The notes under the pieces were generated by a model that saw only the letters and a program-made list of their open reading frames with translations, did no database searches and was not told where the DNA came from. Positions 11,194 to 23,489 of a stretch of 64,000 bases of DNA are shown in pieces. Location: the NCBI GenBank assembly GCA_946811695.1, contig OX328124.1, positions 89,257,972-89,321,971 of the forward strand. The letters are read 5' to 3'. Each line of letters opens with the position of its first letter. Position 1 is the first letter of the stretch. The stretch is from Gonocerus acuteangulatus. Its lineage: Eukaryota; Arthropoda; Insecta; Hemiptera; Coreidae. A program made the translations under genes and the position numbers.

Positions 11194-11541
11194 TTAGGAT
11201 GTATTGACCCCCTTCTTTCCTACTATATTGTCGAAGTAAATGAATGCCTGTACATAAATGCATGGCCTCTTAAAGCCTAATCTTTGTATGGGTTTATAAA
11301 AATTATATGTTGTGTTCAATTTTGTTATTTTGTCCTTAATTTTGCTAAGATGGTTTTTAATTTTGTATTTACGTTTCCAGGCTGTTTTACAAACACCGTT
11401 GTAAACCAGATTTATCTTGTTTGCTATTTCCGGATAAAAATTAAATGAGTAAAATCTATCTTCTATTTGTTCATGAAGTTCCTTGGATTCCTGAATGCTT
11501 TTACCCTTGTCTTCAATAAATATATGATTATTTATTTTGAT
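11194..11541 (-). CDS. Unrecognised open stretch, 115 codons, no ATG start
   Basis: The minus frame is open from a stop at 11542-11544 to TAA at 11194-11196. It starts KINNHIFIEDKGKSIQESK and includes WKRKYKIKNHLSKIKDK and FYKPIQRLGFKRPCIY. Composition is Lys/Asn/Ile-rich but with a more protein-like spread (Trp, Cys, Pro, Glu) than usual chance frames here. There is no early ATG, so if real it is an exon or a transposon fragment rather than a whole gene. I do not recognise the family, and I see no reliable splice sites. Chance in AT-rich DNA remains possible. Confidence 0.25.
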   Translation of the reverse strand: MKINNHIFIEDKGKSIQESKELHEQIEDRFYSFNFYPEIANKINLVYNGVCKTAWKRKYKIKNHLSKIKDKITKLNTTYNFYKPIQRLGFKRPCIYVQAFIYFDNIVGKKGVNTS

Positions 11542-11544
11542 TTA

Positions 11545-13450
11545 AGAAGAAGCCTTATAAATTTAGAATGCAATTAAAATTACACAAATTAAACAATACT
11601 AATCAAATATATAATAAAAATTATTAATTTTTTTTGGTTTATTAATGGCATAAGAATATTAAACTAACATATTGAAATGATTTTATGAACGATGCCAATT
11701 AAAAATCCTTTATACCTGAAAAAAAGGCCTTAATTAATAACGAGTTACTTCGGCAAGCGTAGCCAACTCACTACCTTTTCATCGATGAAAAACTTTAGGA
11801 AGTAAGTTGGGCCTAAAGAATAATTATTGATGTTTTACCATAATTATGAAGTTATAAAATGTATTTTACGCTTCATTCAAAATTAATTATTAAAAAATAT
11901 CGAATAATTTCATTGTAATAATATTAAAGTTCGTCCTACTTCTTAGCGGAAAACCTCTCTATAATAAAATAAATTATATTGTAAAATATACAAAAGAAAA
12001 CAACAAAAAAACTCTAAGATTATTATATTTACTACTTGATGTGGCATATCCAGCCGCTTTCCTTTCTTTTCTAGTATTTGCGCAACGCGAACCATTCTTG
12101 GCGTGCCTCTTGGTGTTCTCCTACACGGCCAAGCTTCGAGGAATTAACGATCTTGATTCGTTCTGTATACATGTCCTAACCACTAAAGCTGTTTTGTTTT
12201 TTTCTATGATCTGGATTAAGGGATCCCCCTTAAACCGACGTAAAGTACGTTTACTGTAATATAAGATATGCATAAGTCTCTTCAATAACAGTTTGTTCCT
12301 CGGTGATTGGTCAGTATGTAATTTATTCTCGATAATTTTTGGGTGACCTCCATAGTACGTATGTAATCCAATGGAGTTAGGTCTTGGATTATGTCATCCA
12401 ATGTTTTAGATATTAACAACTGTTTGCTATCTTTTGAGTACAAAAGTAAAATAGTTAATAATTAACCTAATTGATAAAGAAAACATGCATAAATAAAATT
12501 TATATAAATGTTGTCAGTAGAGACTTGTAAGTTAATAAATAGATGCGTTTTGTGCCTATTTCATAAATTACTATGCCGTATGAAGAAGTGAAAGTTTAAA
12601 CATAGCGCATTGGAAGGATACTCCTCGCCTGAAGGTGTGCAGGTAGAGTAGGACTGGCAGATTAAGTAGGGGATCTGAAATCATTCGATAGAAATTGATT
12701 GCTTGATGGATTTCAATCAAGAATCTCTCTGGATATTCTTATCGATTATGTGAAATCAAGTAGAAATCGTAACGCTACCTACAGTAAAGATTTCAATTAT
12801 TTAATGCTCTTACAATCTTATTCAAGGAAATAAATTCAGAGGGGAGAGAAACCGTATTTTTATTATAAGATCACATTATAAAACCCATTAGAGTATACAT
12901 TATTGAAATAACTTAAATTATTAATAGGGATAACTACACTGAGCCTCGTGATGATTCGTTCAGTTGAAACTCTTACTAGGTTTATTTTCCAAATATCTCA
13001 GGAGTGCAGTTTTTATCATTTTATTCCCATAAAAGACCTCCATATCACCAATTGATATTAATATTTGATACATGGATAGAGGTATATTTTTGTTGATGAA
13101 GTGCACTGTTTTTGCATTTGTGTTGACTACAAATCATAAGTTGGCATTTTCTTTAATATAAAACGTTGGACTTAGCCAGATTGACAACTGAACAATGTTT
13201 AAAATTCTGGTGACACTCTAATTAAATCCAATGGCTGGATTAGTGAAAATTATCAGAAATAAAGGAATGTACAAAACTCTGTTTTAAACAGTGAACTAAT
13301 AGGAATTACAACATGGAAGAATAAAAAATTGAAGTCTAGTCTTCAATCGAATAATGAATTGTACATATAAATATTTTCAATCATAAACAATATGTTCTGA
13401 GTCGGGATTGTTTCATCATTGAATCGATGCTTCAAGCTTCTGTATTTATT
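11545..13450. other. Intergenic, nothing recognised
   Basis: AT-rich, no repeats recognised. The 72-codon plus frame at 12041-12259 has no motif I know. Confidence 0.55.
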
Positions 13451-13457
13451 GTATTAA

Positions 13458-14468
13458 CTCTTTGTTGCATGGTGATGCCTGCAGGCATCATATTATATTT
13501 TACACTCCCAGAGCACAATATTGAGTTTTTTCAAGTTATATTTCGGTCCCTGTAAGCAACAACAAGTGTCAAAGGGGCTGGAAGATTTTTACCTTTGTAC
13601 TTTGTTCCCGAGAAGGAATAAACAAGTTAATGTTGACAAAACCAGGAGTCTCGTTTCTAACCCCGAGGGGACCTGTTTCGCAAGGCCCCACAATATTATT
13701 AAAAACGTCTATTCTGACCTAAAAAAAATCGTACTACTTAGTACTAGTGGTGTATTTTACGAATTGAATGTTAGTTTTATTGAAGTTTTATTTTTTGTGT
13801 CAATTTTTGTGGTTGTTCATTTGTTTCCTGTGGGCACCATCATGCATCTGGTACTGAGGTCCGAGCGATGGATCCCATTATCTGCTCGATAATGGGGAGA
13901 AGAGAATCAGATTTTTCATATAATCACAGAACCAGATGATAATGAGGATGTTGAAGATGTCGATGAAAATGTTCTTTCTGAACCTCAGCGTATTTTCAGC
14001 CAATGTTTTAGAGGCGAGAATTTGAATGGTCCCTTCTCAGATTAGAATGATTTGATTGAGGATGTACTGCCTGATGTTTCTCAGAAGATGTGATGCAGGA
14101 TGGAAAACAGCAATAACCAAATTTGTGATTACTGTGATAAATGTGAACTTTATTTGTGTTTAACTAAAGGCAAATCATGTTTCAAGGATTACCATTTGTG
14201 ATTTCGATGAATAGAGAAGAGAGTTCTTTTTAACTTTAATTCATAAATTCTTTATATGCTTCAATAAATGTAAATTATACATCTTCATTCACAAAAACAT
14301 TCCTCCCCATATGCACAATGATGCCTACAGGCATCTTTCAGTTTTTCATAAATTTATCGAAAAAAAAACTCGATTAATTTTTTTCCGTATTTTTCCCGTT
14401 ATTCTGAGGCCTATTTCTACCTCTCAGATTTTTTTTTATGAGAAAAGAAAAAATCATGCATCAAAGGG
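13458..14468 (+). mobile_element. piggyBac-family element, internally deleted, TTAA-flanked
   Basis: The element is bounded by TTAA on both sides (13454-13457 and 14469-14472), the piggyBac target. Its ends are inverted: CTCTTTGTTGCATG at the left and CCCTTTGATGCATG (reverse complement) at the right. Each end carries a subterminal palindrome: TGATGCCTGCAGGCATCA at 13473-13490 and the near copy at 14319-14335. Inside are remnants of the transposase: an acidic stretch (EPDDNEDVEDVDENV, from 13929) typical of the N-terminus and a Cys-rich C-terminus (14100-14201). The catalytic core is missing, so it could only move with help from a full copy elsewhere. Confidence 0.93.
14100..14201 (+). pseudogene. 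piggyBac transposase C-terminal remnant
   Basis: The frame reads NQICDYCDKCELYLCLTKGK and then SCFKDYHL before TGA. CxxCxxC followed by VCLxLTKxKxCFxDYH is the hallmark C-terminal Cys-rich domain of piggyBac transposases, which binds DNA ends. The last 33 codons are intact; the DDD catalytic domain that should precede them has been deleted. Confidence 0.85.
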
Positions 14469-14796
14469 TTAAAGATGAGCTACAAACGGCTACAGGTGAA
14501 ACATTGTTTTCTAATTTAATGGATTTGCGAGCTTTGAATAAGAGATTTTGTTTGATACTCCAAAAGTCGTTTGTTCTACAAGTTTCTTTAATTCCTAATA
14601 TCTTCTTTCAGAAAAATCGATTGGGTTAGATGTTGTCTTGTACTGCATAACTCAATGTTTCCACTCTGATCCACCTCATTTTTAACCAATTATCTTTTTC
14701 ATTCATTATATTAATTTTCGGCTTGAATATATCGGTTATTTAAAAATCATTATCACTACTTCCTGTTCAGATAAATATTTTGGTATCCCTATTAAC

Positions 14797-14974
14797 GCAG
14801 GCTATACATGGCCAGGCAGGCCTCTCTGTTAGACTTGAACAGTTCGCATGAAGGCCGGTCGCCTGAACGTGTATATATTTCGGCCGCTCTGTCAGACGCT
14901 CTGTTCAGATGGCCGGAATATAATATACATATTCAGGCCAAACTGACAGGGCTGCCTGGTCGTGTGTAGCCTGC
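14797..14974. mobile_element. Small inverted-repeat element (MITE), GC-richer
   Basis: The left end GCAGGCTATACATGGCCAGG matches in reverse complement the right end GCAGGCTACACACGACCAGG, and the match goes on inward. The 178-bp body carries further CCGG/GGCC words and is clearly GC-richer than its surroundings. No coding capacity. No convincing target duplication, so the superfamily is open. Confidence 0.75.
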
Positions 14975-16090
14975 TTTCTGTTGTATATTATTGTCAGAGA
15001 ATGTTAGCAAATATTGTCCAAAAATGTTTCAACTGTTACCGATTTATTGAGATTATTAACATTTAATAAATCGTCAATTTTCATTTGAATTAATCTTTGG
15101 CTCTCCGAACTGTTTTCATCAGTTTCCCTAACTCTCTCCAGCAGAACAGTATTCGGCGCTGAAAATGAATTTCCACAGTGGAGCCGGTGGGCATCAAAGA
15201 AAATTAATTAAACGTAAAATATGTTAATTTCCCGAGGATTTCCTCGCCTTCCATGGATTAAAACAAAAAGTCAGTGATAATTAGTGAGAGGAAATAATTC
15301 AGCTGCTAATTCGTGGAAATCCCTCCGCCTGAGTAAGCCCACTCTCTCAGCTGCTCCTTCAGAGAGATTTAGTCAAGTTGTCAAAGAAAGAGTCAACTAG
15401 CTTTCTTTATTAATTAAACTGAAAGAAAGTTTCGTCGCATTACTCTGGCCTAGTTAATTCAGAAGGACACTGCTTTTGAAGAGACATTTTGTAATAGCCA
15501 AAATTTTTTGAGCAATAACAAACAACGGCAACATGAACGAAGAATCGGGTTGTAAAACAGATATGAAACAAACAATTATTCGGCGATGGAATCAAATATA
15601 TAGAAAACATACTCAACTCAACTACCTCAACAGGAGAAACTTACTGAAGAAATCAGGGGCGTATACAGGATATAATTTCGGGGGGAGGGCTGGGAACATT
15701 TGGTAGGTATGGAATACTTACAATCTAGACCTTGGAATAGTTAGTCACCAAAAAAGCTATTACACACACACAAAAAAAAAAAAAAAAATCCTGAACTAAG
15801 TGATCTTATTTAATTTATTATTAAGGTTTTTATGACATATTTTTACCGATAAAATAAATATTAATAAAATATCCGCCTATGGAAGAAACTTTAACAAGTA
15901 TTCGACAAAATAAGCATAAATTATATCTTTCCCACTCTAGGTCAATTTTATTTTTCAGACAATAATAAATATTTTAAATTATTGAATATATCTAATATCA
16001 ACTTTACTATCCTTAACCCACAGAGAATTTGTTATATTAAAACTATACATTTATACTTTACTATAATTTTACTGACTGTCATAATGTGTC
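14975..16090. other. Intergenic; part of a dispersed repeat at 15995-16095
   Basis: No gene. About 15995-16095 (CAGAGAATTTGTTAT, then AACTATACATTTATACTTTA) resembles 23385-23480, indicating an unnamed dispersed repeat. The A-rich patch near 15768-15789 is a simple repeat. Confidence 0.5.
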
Positions 16091-16114
16091 AGTCAGTAAG
16101 CTGTATGAAGCTGG

Positions 16115-16242
16115 TTAGACTTGGAAAAAATCAAAATTTATTATCAACTCATTCAAAAATAACATGATTTCAATAATTATTTTTGTTGGTTTATGATAAC
16201 TTTACGTTTTAAAGACGCCAGTCTGATTTTTTCCAAGTCTAA
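16115..16242. repeat. Inverted repeat, 19-bp perfect arms
   Basis: TTAGACTTGGAAAAAATCA at 16115-16133 is repeated exactly in reverse complement at 16224-16242, with a 90-bp AT-rich interior. Size and layout fit a small MITE. Confidence 0.85.
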
Positions 16243-16499
16243 TCGGGGTTTGAATGTTTAATTTCAATGATATCAGTGCTGATATTAAGTTAGATGAAAA
16301 ATAAAATATTATTTTATGTTTGATTGTATAAGTTGGTGAATTATTTACACGTAATTTAATAAACAGTGAAAACAAAAAACAAAAATCAGGTCTGACAAGG
16401 CTGTTCTAAATTTCATTAGCTTTCATTTTAAAAACAAAACGGGTTTAGATTTGGAGGCTGTACCCTTTTTGAAACACGAAAAGTAGTTTGGCCGCACCG

Positions 16500-16611
16500 T
16501 GCGGCGGCAGGAATTTTTCATCCCACGGCTCGTTGGGAAAATTCCTCGCTGCACCCTGGATGTCGGCACTAATAGCCTAGATGTCAAGACGCCGTAAAAA
16601 AGAAAATAACT

Positions 16612-16638
<27 letters not shown>
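16500..16638 (+). mobile_element. SINE, 5'-truncated
   Basis: Carries the SINE body CTCGTTGGGAAAATTCC, then CACCCTGGATGTCGGCAC and GACGCCGT followed by A-rich tail (16595-16638). Matches the 3933-4120 copy over the body and tail; the tRNA head is absent. Confidence 0.8.
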
Positions 16639-16639
<1 letters not shown>

Positions 16640-16642
<3 letters not shown>

Positions 16643-16895
16643 TGGTGCGCTTTAGCGAAAAAATGACCGATTTAAAATCGACATAAAATTCAATTTTCTA
16701 CAATAATCCGTCATAAAAATAACCCCTTTCCATTGGAGATTCTAGAGTTACGGTCGCTGGAGAAGAACTGGAGAAAGTTGAGGGATCGTGCATTAGGTCC
16801 AATGAAAGTTCATTCGACCACTTTAAGACCCACCAAGTTTCGTTTTTAAATTTCAAAAATTGTGGGAAAAAAGGGGGTGTCAATCGAGTTTTGAA

Positions 16896-16945
<50 letters not shown>

Positions 16946-18670
16946 GCTGTTTCAAGAATTTGTTGTTTCTTTTATTGTTATAATTATGGAATCGATGTTT
17001 ATCGAACTTAAACCGTTTTGGGTGCAATGACAATTGATGAGTATTGATGAGTATTGATGAGTATGTATTAGTATCTACGTAATAGTTGTACAATTGATAA
17101 AATTTCATAAAACCAAGAACCCGACTAGGAAGTGAACATACAAGTCACACTTGCGAATATCTCTTAACAACCTAACTTGTACAATATGCACTAGATACAT
17201 TATAGTAAAACACATATGTACATACCAAATGCAGAAGGCGACAAATCCGTCATGAACTGAATATGACTTGAACGAATTCTTAAAATACAGCAGCCAGTAC
17301 AAAATATTCTTTTACTTATAGAACACAAAACTATACAATATACGTCACGGAACTCTATAAATTAAATTTAAATATAAAAATATATAAAAAAAAACTATAC
17401 AATAAAACATTGGAGATAAATGCTGAATAACCAGTGACATGCATGCTTAAATTTAAATCAGAATGCTAGTTCATGAGACTATGCGGGTATCGCCTTGATG
17501 GGGTAAAATCGCCGTACAAGCTTTTAAATAGTATATTCATAAATAAAATCCCAAGCTAACCTTTTGGTAAAATATTCTCGCAACCTTTAATGCGGTAAAA
17601 GACTTTTCTTCCTGGCCCTCATACTTGGATAACTTTCTATTGTTTCCCGACTGTAGGATGATTTGGTGAGGTAGTACAGTTGTAGATGAAACAACACAAA
17701 CTCATTGTTGTGGGAGTTATACATGGCGAACAACGGCCTCATTATGATCTAGACTAAAGTTTCACAGGTAGCCATGGAAACAAAGGCACCGGTCGTAAAA
17801 TGGCCGCTATAGCTTGCGATTAATGAAGTCGGACACGCTATTTGCATGAGCCCGAGTATAAAGTTGTTCCTAGGTCGGGCTGAGCCCCTAACAAGGCTAT
17901 TACATTACCTATTCCCACTCAAGCCTGCGATTAGGGGATGGTCGCTTCGTTGGCCAGCTTCGGGCTGTAGGAGTATTGGATCGGAAATCCTATTTGGTTT
18001 AGATTCCGGAAAAAATCCCCGTCTTATCGTTAGGATTCACACCTTAGGCCTCGTACACCCTCGATGGGCGTTTGAGTAATTTCTTGCACTGATGATTCCA
18101 TCGTCACCAAAAGGTTGGTTTGCTACAATAGCACCGACTACTAGCAATTCTTTTCAAATCAGTGTTTGATAACGTATTCATAACATTTCCGTAGAGTTCA
18201 TTCTAGAATATGAAAAAGCTATTACTCATAGAGAAACCATCGTTGCAAATATTAATCATTGAACTGAGAAGAGAATGTGTGAAAAAAATGGAATCTTATG
18301 TTGGTTCCATTCTATCAAGCGTGGTTCATAGTTTTTCATTTGTTTAACTCTTTTGATTAAACTTATGATAAGCCCCATAACGCCAGTAATCATTGCATAC
18401 CAACTTTTTTTACCAAAATTATTAATAAGAAAAGATATTTATTTTTCTTTTACGATTTTTTCCATATATTGATAAGAATCAACTGAAACTACACTCAATA
18501 CAAAATAATCAACCTTAGTTGAAACAAATATGAAAATATTTCAACATGTTACTCAATGTCATTCAATATGTTTTCTGAAGTTACATTTGGACAAGAGAAA
18601 GTATAAAAACTATTGTATTGACTTCTCATATATTTTATTAAACTTCTCAAGTACGGTTGAAATTCTGCTG

Positions 18671-18730
<60 letters not shown>

Positions 18731-19500
18731 AAAAAAAGTTTCATGCGACCTCAATAACTACATTCCTTTGGAAAGTTGGAAAGTGCTAAAAAAGGTGCAT
18801 GAATCATCCCAAATTCTCCGACAATGCCATAGGAAATTAAAAGGAGTAAATGAAAACAGTTTTAGGAAGAAAGGTTTGACGAGGGGGTGGGTTTAGAAAG
18901 TTGGTGATGGGGTTTAGGATGGGTTGGGAAAGACAGATTAATAACCTAAGGCTACGTCCGAACTAAACGGTTTATCCTCTCAACTCAAAGCCGGAAATTA
19001 CCCGGCACAACAGAAAGAAAGTTGGATCGCTCCAATCCTCCCGCCACCCTCCAAAAAAGCAGCGGGTATAAGTCCATTAACGCCCCAATCTAATGGAGTT
19101 GTTCTTATCAGAACTAACCCTGTCAACGGAATGAAAATAGTTCTAATTACATTTAGAAATGAGGCAAGAAAGTTACCGCTTTACTTCCTGGATAGAGTGA
19201 ACCTCAACTTGCAGATCAGATAACAAATCAGAATTCCAGCAAGCGTTGAACAAAAAATTCTGAAGGCTTTCTTGTCTTGTACTATTCGTAAATAAATTCA
19301 TGTCAAGCATTTTGGTTTTTTTTTCACTGGCCGAAAGAATAGTAATTAATCAATAATTGCATTATCATACCTGCCGGAAAACTAATAAACGTTGAAGATA
19401 TGCACAGGATCCATCAAAGAAGATGCAAATTTAATTATGATATACAATGTACTCTACACTGTTCAATAGTGATCTATAGGATATTTATCTAGTAGTAAAT
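16640..19500. other. Intergenic with two (TA)n runs
   Basis: No gene. Holds (TA)n at 16898-16942 and 18671-18728 and a small ten-base direct repeat (TTGATGAGTA, three copies, about 17034-17064). A GC-richer patch at 17650-18080 has an open frame of 77 codons (17846-18079) with no recognisable motif. Confidence 0.55.
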
Positions 19501-19504
19501 AACT

Positions 19505-20060
19505 GTTTAGAAGATATTTATTTATTCATTTCAAGAGCTTCGCAACAAGGGTGAGCTTCTCTGTTGAATAACAAAAAACAAAATAATAATAAAAAAAGTG
19601 AGAGTATAAGAGTAAATAATAATAAGGAATATAATAAAGTAATTGTTTATGAATTAATTGGTCATGATCTGAAAATTAAATATGATCCGATGATAGGTGA
19701 TAAAAAAGGGCTTTGATCATAATAATAATTGGTCTAATAATATAGTGTCCAACCGAAAAAAAAAAATAAAATAAAAAATAATAAAATAAAATAAATATAG
19801 GAACAAATAACAGTAAATAAAATATATAAATGACTAGGTTGACAATTATTGTAAGATCAGAAATTTTGTTGGGAATTAAAATCGTGGGTCGTTTGTAATA
19901 TTACTATATTTCATTGTACGTATTCGTGGTTATTAAGTATGTTAGTACGGTATCAATATAAGGTCATGAGTTGCCTTTAGATTGTCTCTTTTCATGCAGT
20001 CTGTTAGTAGATGTTTCACTGTTAAAGGAACGTTGCACGTATCGCACGTATTATTATTAA
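19505..20060 (-). pseudogene. LINE ORF2 C-terminus and 3' tail, I-like
   Basis: The minus strand reads CDTCNVPLTVKHLLTDC (within 19942-20056), the CX2CX7HX4C zinc motif that closes ORF2 in I-like LINEs, then a stop at 19942-19944 and an AT-rich 3' region ending GTTGCGAAGCTCTTG then AATGAATAAATAAA. Severely 5'-truncated, as is usual for LINE insertions. The tail type matches the copy at 62273. Confidence 0.85.
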
Positions 20061-20608
20061 TATTTAGGAAATATGAAAATTCTCAATTATCGCCATTGAA
20101 AGAAGATTGCAGCCACTGCGCGATCGGTGCAACCTAAGTCATCCGATAATATCTCTCTGTTACACAATCACCATTGCTATTTGAGGAATGTTGTTCATGG
20201 TGCATGGGGTGCAAGGTGCTAATAGCGGGGCATGCGGTAATAGCCGCGCACCATGCACTAACAATGGACCATTAGCGTCAATAATGTCACATACTATCTA
20301 ATTGATTTGTCAAGTAAATGATGTATTCCTTAGGTATTTTCTGGTGGGAACGAATAATAAAACCATTGACTTGCCAGAATTTTGGAAAACATCCCATTTT
20401 CAGGTACAGAATATCAAGTGAATCAAGGCGGTTAGGTAAACAACTATCTGCATTGTCAAATTCGGGTGGCCATCAATTTTGTTTAGTTCAAGGAAAAGTA
20501 TAACAAATGTTGTCAATAATTGGTAGTTAATATGCAAAATTTTCTACTTAAGCTCTTTTTCGTAATTTCTCGTCAGATTCACTGCACACGAGTTCACTAC
20601 TAATAAGC

Positions 20609-20745
20609 TGCGTCTAAATAGGATCGATCGAGGTCTGGACCAATGGGTGAGTAGGCACTACCGTCGGACGACGTCGTTCCTGGTCAGTCGGCCGATATCA
20701 GTTTGGATCGGGAAAAATACCGGATCGGGGATCAAATGTAGGCGC
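20609..20745. mobile_element. Small inverted-repeat element, GC-richer
   Basis: The left end TGCGTCTAAATAGGATCGAT and the reverse complement of the right end, TGCGCCTACATTTGATCCCC, are related. The 137-bp body is rich in CG (GTCGGACGACGTCG, CGGCCGATATC) in a strongly AT-rich background. No clear target duplication. The repeat identity is imperfect. Confidence 0.5.
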
Positions 20746-20856
20746 ACCCTTATTACATTTGCTGACGTCTACTAACAACCGCTCCCCTGAAGAAAAGTAG
20801 AGATAATATCATCACAATTTAATATATGCTGTACTTCTGACCCAATTCATTCATTT

Positions 20857-21139
<283 letters not shown>

Positions 21140-22020
21140 TCATATCATCTATATTTGTTTTTGGGTTCCAATACAATTGTTTGAAAAACATCAATAACGT
21201 AGAAAAGATGGCTTTATTAAATTAAAAATTTCGGTTTTTCTCCACCTTACGGGATCGGCACGAAGCTTAATTGTTGGTTATTTGTTTTGGGATAATGAAG
21301 TACGTTATGTTTGTGCGTTATTAATTGTCGAGATTAGGGCCTATCCGTGCTGATATTACCGAGACTTAGACCAACAAGAAGACTTAGTCACAACTGCTTA
21401 AGTTGGAGTTGGCAGTTCCTTGTGAACATGTGGAGCACGCCCTCCTGTCACTAGCACAGTTCGACTCCCACAGCCCTGACAATGTACTTCCAAGATATCT
21501 TCCTAACTTTAGACATTCCCTTCCGAATATATATGTCTTGTAATACACGTTCGTCGGAGTCTTGCTTATTAATTGTTTCAATGTCGACTCAGAATGTCGA
21601 TTCTCCATGTATACTCTTGCTCTTATAGGTATCTATAAGTAAAAATTTTACTAGAGAAGATGTTTGAATCAAATATTTTTCTACAAGCCGGATAAATTCA
21701 TATTGTAAGTTCTATTTTTTTTAGGAGGAATAGCATACAAAAAAGATATCCTTAACATATTCGTCAGCAAGATGGTTAGTATAAACGTCCAATTCCTCAT
21801 GAATTTCCTTAAAATATCCTTAATAAATACAATATAAACAGAAATGGGTTTCCTCGTTTATATATACGTATATGCATTGAACAAACGGCATGTATTGTTG
21901 CAGAACTCCTCGTAATGTATAGAATATTTGCCAAAAATATTGGTTTTCGAAGAAAACTTCATAGAATCCCTTATTAAAATGGAGGTATATAGATGGAAGA
22001 GGCATTCAAATTATTAATGT
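21140..22020. other. Intergenic, nothing recognised
   Basis: No gene or repeat family identified. Minus frames at 21384-21608 and 21820-22005 lack motifs. Confidence 0.5.
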
Positions 22021-22024
22021 GAAT

Positions 22025-22880
22025 TATAATATATTTATTTATTTAAACAGTGTTCCGCTCTATTGGCAATAACAGAATGAACAGCATGTTCTGGACTTGG
22101 TCTTACTAGGAAACAAGCTTGTTTGATGGTATATGTATAATGTATGCATTAAGGTAGTGGTGGGTTTTGGGTTTAAATGAATATATTAGTTCATATTGAT
22201 GGAGGCATAATGTTTTTAAGGCAAGAGTGCTTAATGTCATCAAATACGTTCGTACAGTCCTATATTCCTGAAGTAGATCAGTACAGCGGTTATATACTGG
22301 CTATCATTGCCTAAGAGTTCTTGTTTATCACACGGTAGATTAATACTATTTCTTCTGTGGCAGTCTGTCAGTAAATAATTGATTGTAAGTTTGCAGACAT
22401 ATGTCGTATATTGGTCTGCTACGTGTTGTCATTAATTATTCCTGTGTTAGTCGATTATGTCCATTTCGTAGTCAAGCCAGAACTATTTCCTAACGTCTGT
22501 TTTCTCGGTAACTGGATGGCCTTTCCTTGAATGTATTTTTAATTGATCAAAGTTTATTGTCAGTTTGTTGTTGTTTTTTTTTATTTTATAGTTTTCGTAT
22601 TTTTCTGTTCAGAGTCTCTGCACAAAATTATTATTAATGTCTGTAAATGCTATCAGTGTGCTTAATGAGTCAGTAAATAGTATACCAACGTCTGCATTGT
22701 CAGTTACCAGTATGATGTTATTCAAACCGATGAGGATGCCATGTACTTCAGCTGTCAAAATACTATTTACTCTCTTACTTATGGATGAATGGATGGGGTA
22801 TTTAAGGGCAGAAAACGTCTAGGTCCTCACCGCCCTGAATTGTAATGTTAGAGAGTCGTATATATGTCGTGAAAGGGTTT
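22025..22880 (-). pseudogene. LINE ORF2 fragment: RNase H, zinc motif and 3' tail
   Basis: On the minus strand the RNase H domain of an I-type LINE is visible: SSISKRVNSILTAEVHGIL and later LFTDSLSTLIAF, which hold the conserved TAE and TDS catalytic regions. Next come LRNGHNRLTQE (from the LRIGHTRLTH motif) and, after a frameshift, CKLTINYLLTDC, the closing zinc motif. At least one internal stop interrupts it. The 3' end near 22025 reads AGAGCGGAACACTG then an A/T-rich tail. RNase H shows that this copy belongs to the I-like side of the group rather than the RNase H-less Jockey clade. Confidence 0.85.
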
Positions 22881-23281
22881 GTAATTTTGTGTTTAGGACA
22901 GTGCATGACAATGAACTGTTATTTTGATAACTTGTATTCTATTTTTTATTTTTATTTTTACTAATGTCATTGCTTTCTACTTACATGTTACTTACTAATA
23001 GAACTATTTGTACTAAAACTAATACTAATATACAGTATAGCACTATCAATATGCTTATGATTTGCTTACTCTATTACAGTTGTGGCTCTTACACCTTCGT
23101 CTGATTTTGAACTATCAGTGTAAATATAGTTTTCCACGATTTTTAAGAGTAAAGGCTTCATAATCCTTTTGATTAATTAATTTTGAAATTGGGTCACTCT
23201 AATTATATTTTGCCGAAGATATTAAGGGCAGAAAAAAAAATGAAAAAGTATATATGTATGGATATGTGTGTGTGTTTAGAC

Positions 23282-23304
23282 ATATATATATATATATATT
23301 TATG

Positions 23305-23368
<64 letters not shown>
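23282..23368. repeat. (TA)n/(CA)n compound microsatellite
   Basis: TA run, a short TTTATGCACACACACA interruption, and a second TA run. It is followed by about 100 bp (23385-23480) related to 15995-16095. Confidence 0.95.
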
Positions 23369-23372
<4 letters not shown>

Positions 23373-23489
23373 TGAAAATTTTCCCTTCAACCCAAAGAGA
23401 ATTTGTTATTTTTACCATTGTATACTACAAAATATTGAAACTATCCATTCATACTTTAGTAATATCATACTCACTGACACATTTTATTC

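Noticed and set aside
17650..18080. A CpG-rich promoter or first exon
   Set aside because: Only mildly GC-richer; the open frame has no motif and no neighbouring gene is visible.
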